Assembly (NCBI RefSeq): GCF_003667705.1
Contig: NZ_CP033019.1
Location: 1,488,001 to 1,552,000 of the forward strand
DNA from: Janthinobacterium agaricidamnosum
GTDB lineage: Bacteria > Pseudomonadota > Gammaproteobacteria > Burkholderiales > Burkholderiaceae_D
Length of the DNA stretch: 64,000 nt
Direction: 5' to 3'
Shown piece by piece: positions 16,476-23,868 of this stretch (positions within the stretch are counted from its first letter, which is position 1; each line of letters begins with the position of its first letter). Both the position numbers and the translations under genes were made by a program. The notes below the pieces were generated by a model. It worked only from the letters and a program-made list of their open reading frames with translations, did not search any database and had not been told where the DNA came from.

Positions 16476-17630
16476 ATGACGAATTCAAAGACACCGATCA
16501 ATCAGTTAAATCCCTCGCGCCTGCGCATCGTGCTGGTGCTGCAGGGCGGCGGCGCACTGGGCGCCTACCAGGCCGGCGTCTACCATGCGCTGCACGAACA
16601 TGGCCTGGCGCCCGACTGGGTGGTGGGCACCTCGATCGGCGCCATCAATGCCGCCATTTTGGCCGGCAACAAGCACGAGGACAGGCTCGTGCGTTTAAAA
16701 CAGTTCTGGCAGCGCGTGGCACACCGCGACAGCGTCGACATGAATCTCGTTTCAGACCAGCAGCGCCGCTCGAACATCTGGCTGGCCACGCTCGATACCG
16801 TGTTGCGCGGCGTGCCCGGCTTCTTCAAGCCGCGCATTTTCAGCCTGTTCTCCGCAGGAATCGCCGTCAAGCCGGAAGAGGCCAGCTTTTATGACACCAG
16901 CGAGCTGGCCAGCACCCTCGAGGAACTGGTCGATTTCGATTACCTGAACCAGCCCGGCGGCATGCGCCTGACGGTCAACGCCCTGCGCGTCAAATGCGGC
17001 AGCCTCACCAGTTTCGACAGCCAGCAGCAACCGCTGACGGCGGACCATATCCGCGCCAGCGGCGCCTTGCCGCCCGGCTTTGCCGGCGTGCGCGTCGATG
17101 GCGATTTATATTGGGATGGCGGCCTGTACTCGAACACGCCGCTGGAAACCGTGCTCGACGACACGCCCCACGTTGACACCCTGGTCTTCATGGTCGACCT
17201 GTGGAGCTCGGAAGGGCCGGAACCGACCACCCTCGATGAGGTGCAGACGCGGCAAAAGGACGTCACCTTCGCCTCGCGCTCGAAACGCCATATCGCCGAT
17301 TATGTCAATACGCACACCTTGCAGCGCAAATTGCGCGAGCTGTACGCCGGCCTGCCCGACACAAAGCACAACCGCCAGCAGACGGAAGAGCTCGTAGCGC
17401 TGGGCTGCGACAGCACCATGCACATCGTGCGCCTGCCGTATGCGGGGCGCGACTGGCACATGGCGGCCAAAGACATCAATTTCTCCAAGGGCTCCATCGA
17501 GTGGCGCTGGGAGCAGGGCTACCAGGATGGCTTGCGCGCGATCAAGGCGGCCGGCTGGCTGGCCTTCGTCACGGAAGACACGCCGCTCGTGGTGCACGAA
17601 CTCCCGCCCTATGAGCGCGATGCGGCTTAG
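16476..17630 (+). CDS. Patatin-like phospholipase with DUF3734 C-terminus
   Basis: A 384-aa lipid acyl hydrolase. The patatin domain shows the glycine-rich oxyanion segment QGGGALGAYQAG (~23-34), nucleophile Ser53 in GTSIGA, and the dyad Asp214 in WDGGLYSN. Residues ~260-370 match DUF3734 (GRDWHMAAKDINFSKGSIEWRWEQGYQDG), usually seen on bacterial patatins. No signal peptide is visible, so it is cytoplasmic or peripheral. The start at 16476 follows GAGGGG; upstream in-frame ATGs lie in the terminator region. Its stop is 5 bp before repeat copy 2. Confidence 0.9.
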   Translation: MTNSKTPINQLNPSRLRIVLVLQGGGALGAYQAGVYHALHEHGLAPDWVVGTSIGAINAAILAGNKHEDRLVRLKQFWQRVAHRDSVDMNLVSDQQRRSNIWLATLDTVLRGVPGFFKPRIFSLFSAGIAVKPEEASFYDTSELASTLEELVDFDYLNQPGGMRLTVNALRVKCGSLTSFDSQQQPLTADHIRASGALPPGFAGVRVDGDLYWDGGLYSNTPLETVLDDTPHVDTLVFMVDLWSSEGPEPTTLDEVQTRQKDVTFASRSKRHIADYVNTHTLQRKLRELYAGLPDTKHNRQQTEELVALGCDSTMHIVRLPYAGRDWHMAAKDINFSKGSIEWRWEQGYQDGLRAIKAAGWLAFVTEDTPLVVHELPPYERDAA

Positions 17631-17635
17631 TGACG

Positions 17636-17748
17636 CCTGTCAAAACCTGCTGCGCGTCGGTATAGGCGGCCTGCGATGCTCACCGTACCTTCCGTACGGT
17701 TGCGCTTCTTAGCCACCTCTCCCTCCCGCTCGCGACGGTTTTGTCAGG
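17636..17748 (+). repeat. 3'-end nested inverted repeat element, copy 2
   Basis: A 113-bp element with outer arms CCTGTCAAAACC / GGTTTTGTCAGG and central hairpin ACCGTAC-cttcc-GTACGGT. Same polarity relative to the upstream patatin gene as the other copies have to theirs; it starts 5 bp past the stop. Confidence 0.85.
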
Positions 17749-17786
17749 TGTTGCAATGTTGTTCAGCGTCGCAACAGCACGGCGCA

Positions 17787-18089
17787 TCACTGCGGATGCG
17801 CCGCTGCACGCAGTTTTTCCGCGTTCGCCATGTCTTGCCGGTAAGTATCCTGCGCCTCCTTCAGGCAGGTGGCGCGCGTGGCGGATGGCTCCAGGCGGCA
17901 CGCTTTTTTGGCCTCGGCCAGGGCGGCGGCGATTTCCTTGCGCAAAGTGCGCAGCTGGGCTTGCGCCGTGCTGTCTTCCTGGTACCAGCGTTGCGGGTCG
18001 CCCGGCTGCGGCGTGGCCGTCTGCGCCAGTGCCATCGGCGCCAGGCTGCAGGCGAACAGGGTGGCCAAGAGTGTATTGTGGATAGTCAT
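17787..18089 (-). CDS. Small secreted protein of unknown function
   Basis: A 100-aa protein with a signal peptide (MTIHNTLLATLFACSLAPMALA) and a charged helical mature part with two cysteines (KKACRLEPSATRATC, ~68-82). The C-x-rich ATCLKEAQDTY segment resembles the cysteine-bracketed repeats of the protein at 19071-19625. Ribosome site AAGGAGGAAATATC. Function unknown. Confidence 0.7.
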   Translation of the reverse strand: MTIHNTLLATLFACSLAPMALAQTATPQPGDPQRWYQEDSTAQAQLRTLRKEIAAALAEAKKACRLEPSATRATCLKEAQDTYRQDMANAEKLRAAAHPQ

Positions 18090-18108
18090 GATATTTCCTC
18101 CTTGAAAT

Positions 18109-18135
18109 AAAAAAGGCGCCGTAGCGCCTTTTTTT
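18109..18135 (-). terminator. Rho-independent terminator after the DUF3309 gene
   Basis: Stem GGCGC-cgta-GCGCC with A and T runs on both sides; on the minus strand it follows the stop codon directly. Confidence 0.85.
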
Positions 18136-18286
18136 ACAACCTGCCCGTCAGTAATAGCAGGATCAGTATCACTACGACCAGGCCGGCGATGCCGCTGGGG
18201 CCGTAACCCCAGTTGCGGCTATGCGGCCAGGTAGGCAGGACGCCGACCAGGGCCAGGATCAAGATGATCAGAATGATGGTGCCCAT
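18134..18286 (-). CDS. DUF3309 small membrane protein (50 aa)
   Basis: Begins MGTIILIILILALVGVLP and continues through the family signature TWPHSRNWGYGPSGI into a second hydrophobic segment (GLVVVILILLLLTGRL). DUF3309 proteins are two-TM peptides of ~50 residues, common in proteobacteria, with unknown function. The gene is so short that many gene finders miss it. The ATG follows AAGGAGTTGCC. The stop codon merges with the terminator's T/A run. Confidence 0.88.
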   Translation of the reverse strand: MGTIILIILILALVGVLPTWPHSRNWGYGPSGIAGLVVVILILLLLTGRL

Positions 18287-18353
18287 GGCAACTCCTTGTT
18301 ATGGTACGACTCATGCGAGATGGCGGATGCCTGCTGACAAGCTCCGCCGAGAA

Positions 18354-18800
18354 TTAATAGCGGTAGACGCGCCCGTCGACGACGCGCACGCGGTTGCCCG
18401 GGCGCAAATCATTCGCGTTGTCCTGCACTACAGTACGGTATTCGCCGTTGTCGAGACGCACGCTGATCTGGTAGGCCTGCGCCTGCTGCCTGCGGCCTTC
18501 GACCTGGTTGCCCACGACGCCGCCGGCGACGGCGCCCGCCACGGTGGCGGCCGTGCGTCCGCTGCCCGAACCGATGGTATTGCCCAGCAGGGCGCCGGCG
18601 ATGCCGCCGACCACGGCGCCGGCGCCGCTGGTTTGACCGCCACCCTGCACGATCTGGATGGAGTCGACGGTGCCGTACATGGCGGACTCAGGCTGGTTGG
18701 CCGGGTAATATTGTTGCGACTGGGTAGGGCCGGTGGCACAACCGCTCAGTACGGCGGTGGCGGCGAGCATCAGTGCAGCCAAGGTGGCGTTGGTTTTCAT
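18354..18800 (-). CDS. Glycine-zipper 2TM-domain lipoprotein
   Basis: A 148-aa lipoprotein (lipobox AVLSGCATG). A glycine-zipper Rick_17kDa-like domain (GAGAVVGGIAGALLGNTIGSG; AGAVAGGVVGNQVEG) is followed by a beta hairpin module (YQISVRLDNGEYRTVVQ; GNRVRVVDGRVYRY). The C-terminal half is a close paralogue of residues ~120-217 of the protein at 8820-9473, but here it is outer-membrane lipid-anchored, like SlyB/Pcp. It has a promoter site of the shared operator family 61 bp upstream. Confidence 0.88.
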   Translation of the reverse strand: MKTNATLAALMLAATAVLSGCATGPTQSQQYYPANQPESAMYGTVDSIQIVQGGGQTSGAGAVVGGIAGALLGNTIGSGSGRTAATVAGAVAGGVVGNQVEGRRQQAQAYQISVRLDNGEYRTVVQDNANDLRPGNRVRVVDGRVYRY

Positions 18801-18860
18801 TTTATTCTCCTGACGAGGTGAGGGTGTAGAGCCATCTTAGTCATGCCCCTGTCCCCGGTC

Positions 18861-18876
18861 TGTACGCTGCCGCACG
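18861..18876 (-). promoter_or_regulatory. TGTnCG-N4-CGnACA operator for the SlyB-like lipoprotein
   Basis: TGTACG-CTGC-CGCACG. A -10-like TAAGAT (18839-18834) lies exactly 21 bp toward the gene. Confidence 0.7.
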
Positions 18877-18977
18877 TACTTATTTGCAGTCGAAAAGGGT
18901 AGTGCGGGCTGGAGCGATCCGGCAAAAACGTTGTTATTTCTCCATATTGCCCTTCCACTTTCAAAATAAATTACTTG

Positions 18978-18993
18978 TGTACGGCAGCGTACA
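18978..18993 (+). promoter_or_regulatory. TGTnCG-N4-CGnACA operator for the Cys-repeat protein
   Basis: TGTACG-GCAG-CGTACA, a perfect palindrome in both half-sites. A -10-like TAAAAC (19015-19020) lies exactly 21 bp downstream. Confidence 0.7.
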
Positions 18994-19070
18994 GAAGAGC
19001 GGCGACTATCCACGTAAAACGGTAGTCATGCCAAGCAGACATGCTTGCTACCACCAGGGAGAAATACAAC

Positions 19071-19625
19071 ATGAACAAGAATAAGCTTTTCACCGCCATC
19101 GTCGTCAGCCTGGCATGCGCCGCATGGGGCGGTCAGGCAGTGGCGGCCACGCCGGAAGCAAAAGCAGCTTACAAGGCGGCCAATGAACAGGCTGGCCTGA
19201 ATTACAAACTGGCGCATGCCGAGTGCGAAAAAATCACGGGCAACCCCAAGGATGTCTGCATCGCCGAAGCGAAGGCCGTGCGCACCTACGATGAAGCCGT
19301 GGCCCAGGCGCAATACACGAATACGCTGCGTGCCTACACGAAGGCGCGCATCAAGATTGCCGATGCCAATTACGATGTCGATCTGGCCCGCTGCAATGCG
19401 CTGACGGGCAACGACAAGGATGTCTGCGTCAAGCTGGCCAAGTCCACCAAAGTGGCGGCCCTGGCCGACGCCAAGGCGGACAAGAAAGTCATCGAAGCGC
19501 GCAGCGATGCGCGTGAAGCAAAAAGAAAAGCCGAGTACAAGGTCGCGACAGAAAAATGCGATGCATTGGCCGGCGCAGCCAAGGATGACTGTATCAAGGC
19601 TGCAAAAACCCAGTTTGGCTACTGA
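19071..19625 (+). CDS. Secreted protein with three Cys-bracketed repeats
   Basis: A 184-aa predicted periplasmic protein (signal peptide to about AVAA, residue 26). The mature chain is helical, rich in Ala and Lys, and carries three copies of a module C-(E/N/D)-x-(I/L)-(T/A)-G-x2-K-D-x-C: CEKITGNPKDVC, CNALTGNDKDVC and CDALAGAAKDDC, spaced ~55-60 residues apart. The cysteine pairs probably form local disulphides. No family recognised. The start at 19071 follows CAGGGAGAAATACAAC. It carries one of the best operators upstream, so it probably belongs to the envelope regulon. Confidence 0.8.
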   Translation: MNKNKLFTAIVVSLACAAWGGQAVAATPEAKAAYKAANEQAGLNYKLAHAECEKITGNPKDVCIAEAKAVRTYDEAVAQAQYTNTLRAYTKARIKIADANYDVDLARCNALTGNDKDVCVKLAKSTKVAALADAKADKKVIEARSDAREAKRKAEYKVATEKCDALAGAAKDDCIKAAKTQFGY

Positions 19626-19707
19626 GCTCCCTCCGGCGCGCAGTCACCACACTGGTATAAGAAGCTCATTGTGAGCACATTGATTGACCACTCCTAAGGA
19701 AAAAACC

Positions 19708-20019
19708 ATGAAATTTACTAAATCTATCGCTACTGGCCTTTTCGTCGCTTCCCTGTTCGCCGTTGCAGGCTGCGCTTCGACCCCAACCAAGGAAGGCACG
19801 GGCGAATACCTCGACGACGCCGCGATCACCACCAAAGTGAAAGCCAGCATCTTCAATGAGCCTACCCTGAAATCGACGGAAATCAACGTTGAAACCTTCA
19901 AGGGCGTGGTTCAGCTGAGCGGCTTCGTTGCCCAGCCAGCCGATGCCGCCAAAGCGGGCGAAGTCGCCCGTGGCGTCAAGGGCGTGAAGTCGGTGAAAAA
20001 CGACATCCGCGTCAAGTAA
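19708..20019 (+). CDS. BON-domain lipoprotein
   Basis: A 103-aa lipoprotein: lipobox FAVAGCAST, then one BON domain (DDAAITTKVKASIFNEPTLKSTEINVETFKGVVQLSGFV...VKGVKSVKNDIRVK). BON domains bind phospholipid or sit at the envelope, as in OsmY and DolP. Start from CTAAGGAAAAAACC. No operator of the shared family is visible upstream. Confidence 0.9.
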   Translation: MKFTKSIATGLFVASLFAVAGCASTPTKEGTGEYLDDAAITTKVKASIFNEPTLKSTEINVETFKGVVQLSGFVAQPADAAKAGEVARGVKGVKSVKNDIRVK

Positions 20020-20091
20020 TGGCCTGACCTGCCGCAGCGGCCAGCCTCACGGCTGGCCCTGTGGCCTTCCACCGACCGTCGCGGGAATCGC

Positions 20092-21288
20092 ATGCATACC
20101 CAGCCTTCAGATACCCCGCCCGATCCGGTGGCGGCTGCCTCCACCGAGCCTGCCGGGCCTCCTCCCGGCGCGCCCGTGGAGCAGCCAGACTCAACCTTGC
20201 GCTTGCCGCTGCATGTCAATGCGCGTGGCATGGCCTTGGGCATCATCGCCACCGTCAGCTTTATTTATGCGCTGCAGTGGGCACAGAAATTCCTCATTCC
20301 CGTCATCTTCGGCATTTTCATTGCCTACACCCTCAATCCCGTTGTCGCCTGGCTGGAAAAGCTGCGCCTGCCGCGCGCCATCGGCGCCACGGCCGTCACG
20401 GCCCTGATCCTGTTCGGCTCCATCGTCGTGGTCGAGCGCGTGCAGGGCGAATTCGAATCCATCGTTGAAGAGTTGCCGGCCGCCACGCATAAACTGTCGC
20501 GGCTGATCGCCGCCAATACGGGCGGCAAGAACAGCACCTTCCAGAAGATGCAGGCCGTGGCCAATGAAATCGAGCAAGTGGCCGCCGGCGCCGAAGCGCG
20601 CCGCAACAACCGCCGCGCCGCCGCGGCCGAGGCGCCCAACTTCAAGATCATGGACTGGGTCTGGGCCGGTTCGCTGGGCCTGGTGGGCTTCCTCAGCCAG
20701 GCCACCATGGTCATCTTCCTCGTATTCTTCCTGCTGCTGTCGGGCGACACCTTCAAGCGCAAGCTCGTCAAGCTGACGGGACCGTCGCTGAGCCGCAAGA
20801 AGGTCACCGTGCACATCCTGGAAGACATCAACACTTCAATCCAGAACTATATGTTCATGCTGCTCGTCACGAATGTCTTGCTGGCCGTCCTGATGTGGAT
20901 CGCCCTGCGCGTGATCGGGCTGGAAAACGCGGGCGCCTGGGCCATCGTGGCCGGCTTGCTGCACATCATGCCGTATTTCGGCCCCTTGCTCATCACCATC
21001 GCCACGGGCCTGGTCGCCTTCCTGCAGTTCGAATCGCTGGAAATGGTCTTGCTGGTGACGGGCACGTCGATGGCCATCGCCACCCTGGTGGGCACCTTTG
21101 TCACCACCTGGATGACGGGGCGTATCGCGCGCATGAATCCCACTGCCGTGTTCGTCAGCCTGCTGTTCTGGGGCTGGCTGTGGGGCGTCTGGGGATTGCT
21201 GCTGGGCGTGCCCATCATCGTCATGGTGAAGGTCGTGGCCGAGCGCGTGCAAGGCATGGAAGTGGTGGCGGAACTGCTGGGCGAATAG
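20092..21288 (+). CDS. AI-2E family (PerM-like) transporter
   Basis: A 398-aa membrane protein of the AI-2 exporter/permease superfamily. A Pro-rich cytoplasmic N-terminus (~1-40) precedes about eight transmembrane segments (e.g. GIIATVSFIYALQWAQKFLIPVIFGIFIAYTLNPV), a central soluble loop (~115-180), and the conserved C-terminal region (AIVAGLLHIMPYFGPLLITIATGLVAFLQ; GWLWGVWGLLLGVPIIVMVKVV). The substrate varies in the family (AI-2, Na+/H+, unknown) and is not predictable here. Start from GCGGGAATCGC. Confidence 0.88.
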   Translation: MHTQPSDTPPDPVAAASTEPAGPPPGAPVEQPDSTLRLPLHVNARGMALGIIATVSFIYALQWAQKFLIPVIFGIFIAYTLNPVVAWLEKLRLPRAIGATAVTALILFGSIVVVERVQGEFESIVEELPAATHKLSRLIAANTGGKNSTFQKMQAVANEIEQVAAGAEARRNNRRAAAAEAPNFKIMDWVWAGSLGLVGFLSQATMVIFLVFFLLLSGDTFKRKLVKLTGPSLSRKKVTVHILEDINTSIQNYMFMLLVTNVLLAVLMWIALRVIGLENAGAWAIVAGLLHIMPYFGPLLITIATGLVAFLQFESLEMVLLVTGTSMAIATLVGTFVTTWMTGRIARMNPTAVFVSLLFWGWLWGVWGLLLGVPIIVMVKVVAERVQGMEVVAELLGE

Positions 21289-21307
21289 CTTGCGGCAAGG
21301 CCAAGAA

Positions 21308-21331
21308 CAACGGCGCCCGCGGGCGCCGTTG
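21308..21331. terminator. Perfect 24-bp palindrome between convergent genes
   Basis: CAACGGCGCC-cgcg-GGCGCCGTTG, a symmetrical GC-rich hairpin between convergent genes. It has no long T run and may act as a weak bidirectional terminator. Confidence 0.55.
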
Positions 21332-21350
21332 CTGCATCCGGAGCGACACC

Positions 21351-22298
21351 TTACGACTGGTGGCGTTTCAGTATCTTCACTTGCACGTCGCCGTCTTCCG
21401 TCTTCGGCATATCCTTCATGCTGCCCAGCTGCAGGGCGAACTGGCGCGTAAACTCGGCGCCCAGGAAGAAGATTTGCGCCGAGTAATACACCCACAGCAG
21501 CAGGGCGACCAGCGAACCGGCGGCGCCATAGCTGCTGGCCACGCCGCTATTGCCGATATACACACCAATCGCATATTTCCCCAGTGAAAACATGAAAGCC
21601 GTGCCGATGGCGCCGATCAGCACGTCGCGCCAGGACAGGCGCACGCGCGGCAGCATTTTATAGATGACGGCAAACAGGCTGGCGATGACGGCAAAGCCGA
21701 TCAGGTTCGACAGGATGGTAAACAGCACGGCAGTGTCTTTCCACACGCCTTCCCAAAAGTTGGCGAGGATGGCCATGGCGGCGTTGACCACCAGCGACAC
21801 CATCAGCAGGAAGGCCAGCACCAGTACCAGGCCAAACGACAGCAAGCGCGTGCGCACCATGTCCCAGGCGCCCGCTTCCTTCAAGGGTGGCACTTGCCAG
21901 ATTTCATCAAGGCTGGCTTTCAGTTCGGCAAATACGCTGGTGGCGCCAAACAGCAGCAGGGCGCTGGCGATGAGGGTGGCGATGCGGCCCTGTTCATGGT
22001 TTTTCGCGCCGGCCAGCACGAGCTGGATGGCTTCGGCGCCCTGCGTGCCCAGCAAGCCCTGCAGTTGCCCCATCAGCTCGCCGCGCGCGGCGGCCGGACC
22101 ATAGAAAAAGCCGGCGATGGCGATCACCAGTACGAGGATGGGGGCGATGGAAAACAGGGTGTAATAGGCGAGGGCGGCGCCCTTGCTCGAGGCGCGGTGT
22201 TCCAGCCATTCGGTGACGGAGCAGTAGACGACGCTGCGCATCTGCTTGCTTAACGGCGCGAGACCGGCCAGTCTGGGATAGCGGGTAAAGAAATTCAT
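21351..22298 (-). CDS. YihY/BrkB-family inner-membrane protein
   Basis: A 315-aa protein with about six transmembrane segments and family motifs GAALAYYTLFSIAPILVLVIA (near residue 45) and ASSYGAAGSLVALLLWVYYSAQIFFLGAEFTRQ near the C-terminus. Older annotations call it ribonuclease BN or virulence factor BrkB; membrane transport is more plausible. The ATG at 22298 is chosen; an in-frame TTG at 22310 would add four residues. Confidence 0.88.
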   Translation of the reverse strand: MNFFTRYPRLAGLAPLSKQMRSVVYCSVTEWLEHRASSKGAALAYYTLFSIAPILVLVIAIAGFFYGPAAARGELMGQLQGLLGTQGAEAIQLVLAGAKNHEQGRIATLIASALLLFGATSVFAELKASLDEIWQVPPLKEAGAWDMVRTRLLSFGLVLVLAFLLMVSLVVNAAMAILANFWEGVWKDTAVLFTILSNLIGFAVIASLFAVIYKMLPRVRLSWRDVLIGAIGTAFMFSLGKYAIGVYIGNSGVASSYGAAGSLVALLLWVYYSAQIFFLGAEFTRQFALQLGSMKDMPKTEDGDVQVKILKRHQS

Positions 22299-22313
22299 GA
22301 TGGCTTTCAATGC

Positions 22314-22342
22314 AAAAAAGGGGCGCGAGCCCCTTTTTTTTA
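22314..22342 (-). terminator. Rho-independent terminator after the OmpA porin gene
   Basis: Stem GGGGC-gcga-GCCCC flanked by six A and nine T; functional in both directions. It lies 28 bp past the OmpA stop. Confidence 0.92.
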
Positions 22343-22370
22343 ATTCACAAGTGGCGTACCACTGTCGAGC

Positions 22371-23396
22371 TTACTGCACGCGGCGTTCGATGGTGATTTG
22401 TTCCACTTCAACGCGGCGGTTAGGTTCCAGGCACTTGATCAGGTCGGCACGTTTCTTGTTGTTGCACTCCACGACCGGATTGGTCGAACCCTTGCCTTCA
22501 GCCGTCAGGCGGTTGGCGGCGACACCGTGCGCGACCAGGTATTCCTTGACTGCGTCAGCGCGCTGCTGCGACAGTTTCAGGTTGTACTTGGGCGAACCGA
22601 TACGGTCGGCATAACCACTGATGACGACGTTGTTGACGTCCGGCGCTGCGTTCAGCACGCGTGCGATTTCGTCGAGCTTGGTTTGCGTCGGGCCCAGCTT
22701 GGCGCTGTCGAACGCGAACAGTTCCGTTGCCGACATCGTCACTTTTTCAAAGCGTGGCGGCGGTGGCGGTGGTGGTGGCGGCACGACCACGACGACTTCT
22801 TCACGTACTGGCGGCGGTGGCGGTGGTGGCGGCGGTGCAGGCGGTTTGTCGAACGCGTAGTTCAAGCCCACGGTGACGTAGTAGTTGTTGGACTTGCTGC
22901 TCGGGTCGAACGTATTGCCGCGCAGGAAACCGTGCACATTGCGCACGTCAGCCTGCAGGGACAGCTGCTCCGTAATGCTGGACTGGAAACCCAGGCCCAC
23001 GCTCGCGTATGGCGAGCTCTTTGTGCGTTCACCGAAGGCGAAGCTGGTGTCCTTGTCGCGCTGCATGCCGGCACCGACCAGCAGGAAAGGACGGAAGGCT
23101 TTGCGCGAGAACATGTACAAGCCGTCTACGCCCAGCGTATTTTGCTGGTAGCGCTGACCGCCATCCTTGGAACGGGCATACGTGGTGCCCAGCTGGATAT
23201 CCCAGTCCTGGGAAACAGGCTTACCGAAACGCAAGCCTGCGCCATAACCGGTTTTATCCGTGGCGAAGTCGGAATCTGGCTTGAGTGCGTTGATGCTAGG
23301 TTGAATATACCAGGAGGGATTGATTTCCTGGGCCTGTGCGCCGAGGGCGGAGCACAGGACTGCGGCGGCAACGGCGATTTTTTTTAGATTATTCAC
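22371..23396 (-). CDS. OmpA-family outer-membrane protein (barrel + Pro linker + OmpA domain)
   Basis: A 341-aa major outer-membrane protein. The signal peptide (NNLKKIAVAAAVLCSALGAQAQ) is followed by an eight-stranded barrel (~22-190), a proline-rich hinge with two long proline runs separated by REEVVVVV (~195-230), and a C-terminal peptidoglycan-binding domain (VVISGYADRIGSPKYN; PNRRVEVEQI). It joins outer membrane to cell wall. The start is a GTG preceded by GGGAG, the only start giving a signal peptide. An operator-family site lies 161 bp upstream. Confidence 0.92.
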   Translation of the reverse strand: MNNLKKIAVAAAVLCSALGAQAQEINPSWYIQPSINALKPDSDFATDKTGYGAGLRFGKPVSQDWDIQLGTTYARSKDGGQRYQQNTLGVDGLYMFSRKAFRPFLLVGAGMQRDKDTSFAFGERTKSSPYASVGLGFQSSITEQLSLQADVRNVHGFLRGNTFDPSSKSNNYYVTVGLNYAFDKPPAPPPPPPPPPVREEVVVVVPPPPPPPPPRFEKVTMSATELFAFDSAKLGPTQTKLDEIARVLNAAPDVNNVVISGYADRIGSPKYNLKLSQQRADAVKEYLVAHGVAANRLTAEGKGSTNPVVECNNKKRADLIKCLEPNRRVEVEQITIERRVQ

Positions 23397-23868
23397 AAGT
23401 AACTCCCAACGTTGATAAGAGATTTTCTCTACGGCATCAAAGACACATCTTGCTACACGTGCTATTGCTAGATATAGACCACACTTCCAGGTGCGCATTC
23501 TTGTGATAAATGCACTGCTGTTGGACTAGAGAATACGATTGCAGGTTCAGGTGGTCGGTGCGCTGGCGCACAAAGCATTGCGGTATATCAATAGTGTTGC
23601 AGATTCACGACAAAGATTTTGGTGTTGAAAAAAACTAATTTTATTGGTGAAACTTTTACAAGCACGGTCATTGCCTGGCACCGCGGCGACAGGCAATCGT
23701 ACGACTTGTCACCTGCATGCCACTGTATATTAGCAACAATGATGAGCTTGATAACTAATAATACATTGATGTTGTATTCCGGCCGCGTTCTGTTGTTTTT
23801 CTGGGCTTCCGCCAGGCAACTTTTGCGCGCCTCAGCCAGCTCCGCCACTTTTTCTCAAGGAGTCATCC
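23397..23868. other. 472-bp intergenic region between ompA-like and A2M genes
   Basis: Holds the operator at 23557-23572, an AT-rich stretch at ~23580-23830 and a hairpin ATTGCCTG-N12-CAGGCAAT (23670-23697). Short reading frames on both strands lack ribosome sites and coding-like composition. The AAGGAG at 23857-23862 belongs to the A2M gene. Confidence 0.6.
23557..23572 (-). promoter_or_regulatory. TGTnCG-N4-CGnACA operator for the OmpA porin
   Basis: GGTGCG-CTGG-CGCACA; one outer base deviates. A -10-like TATTCT (23535-23530) lies exactly 21 bp toward the gene. Confidence 0.6.
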
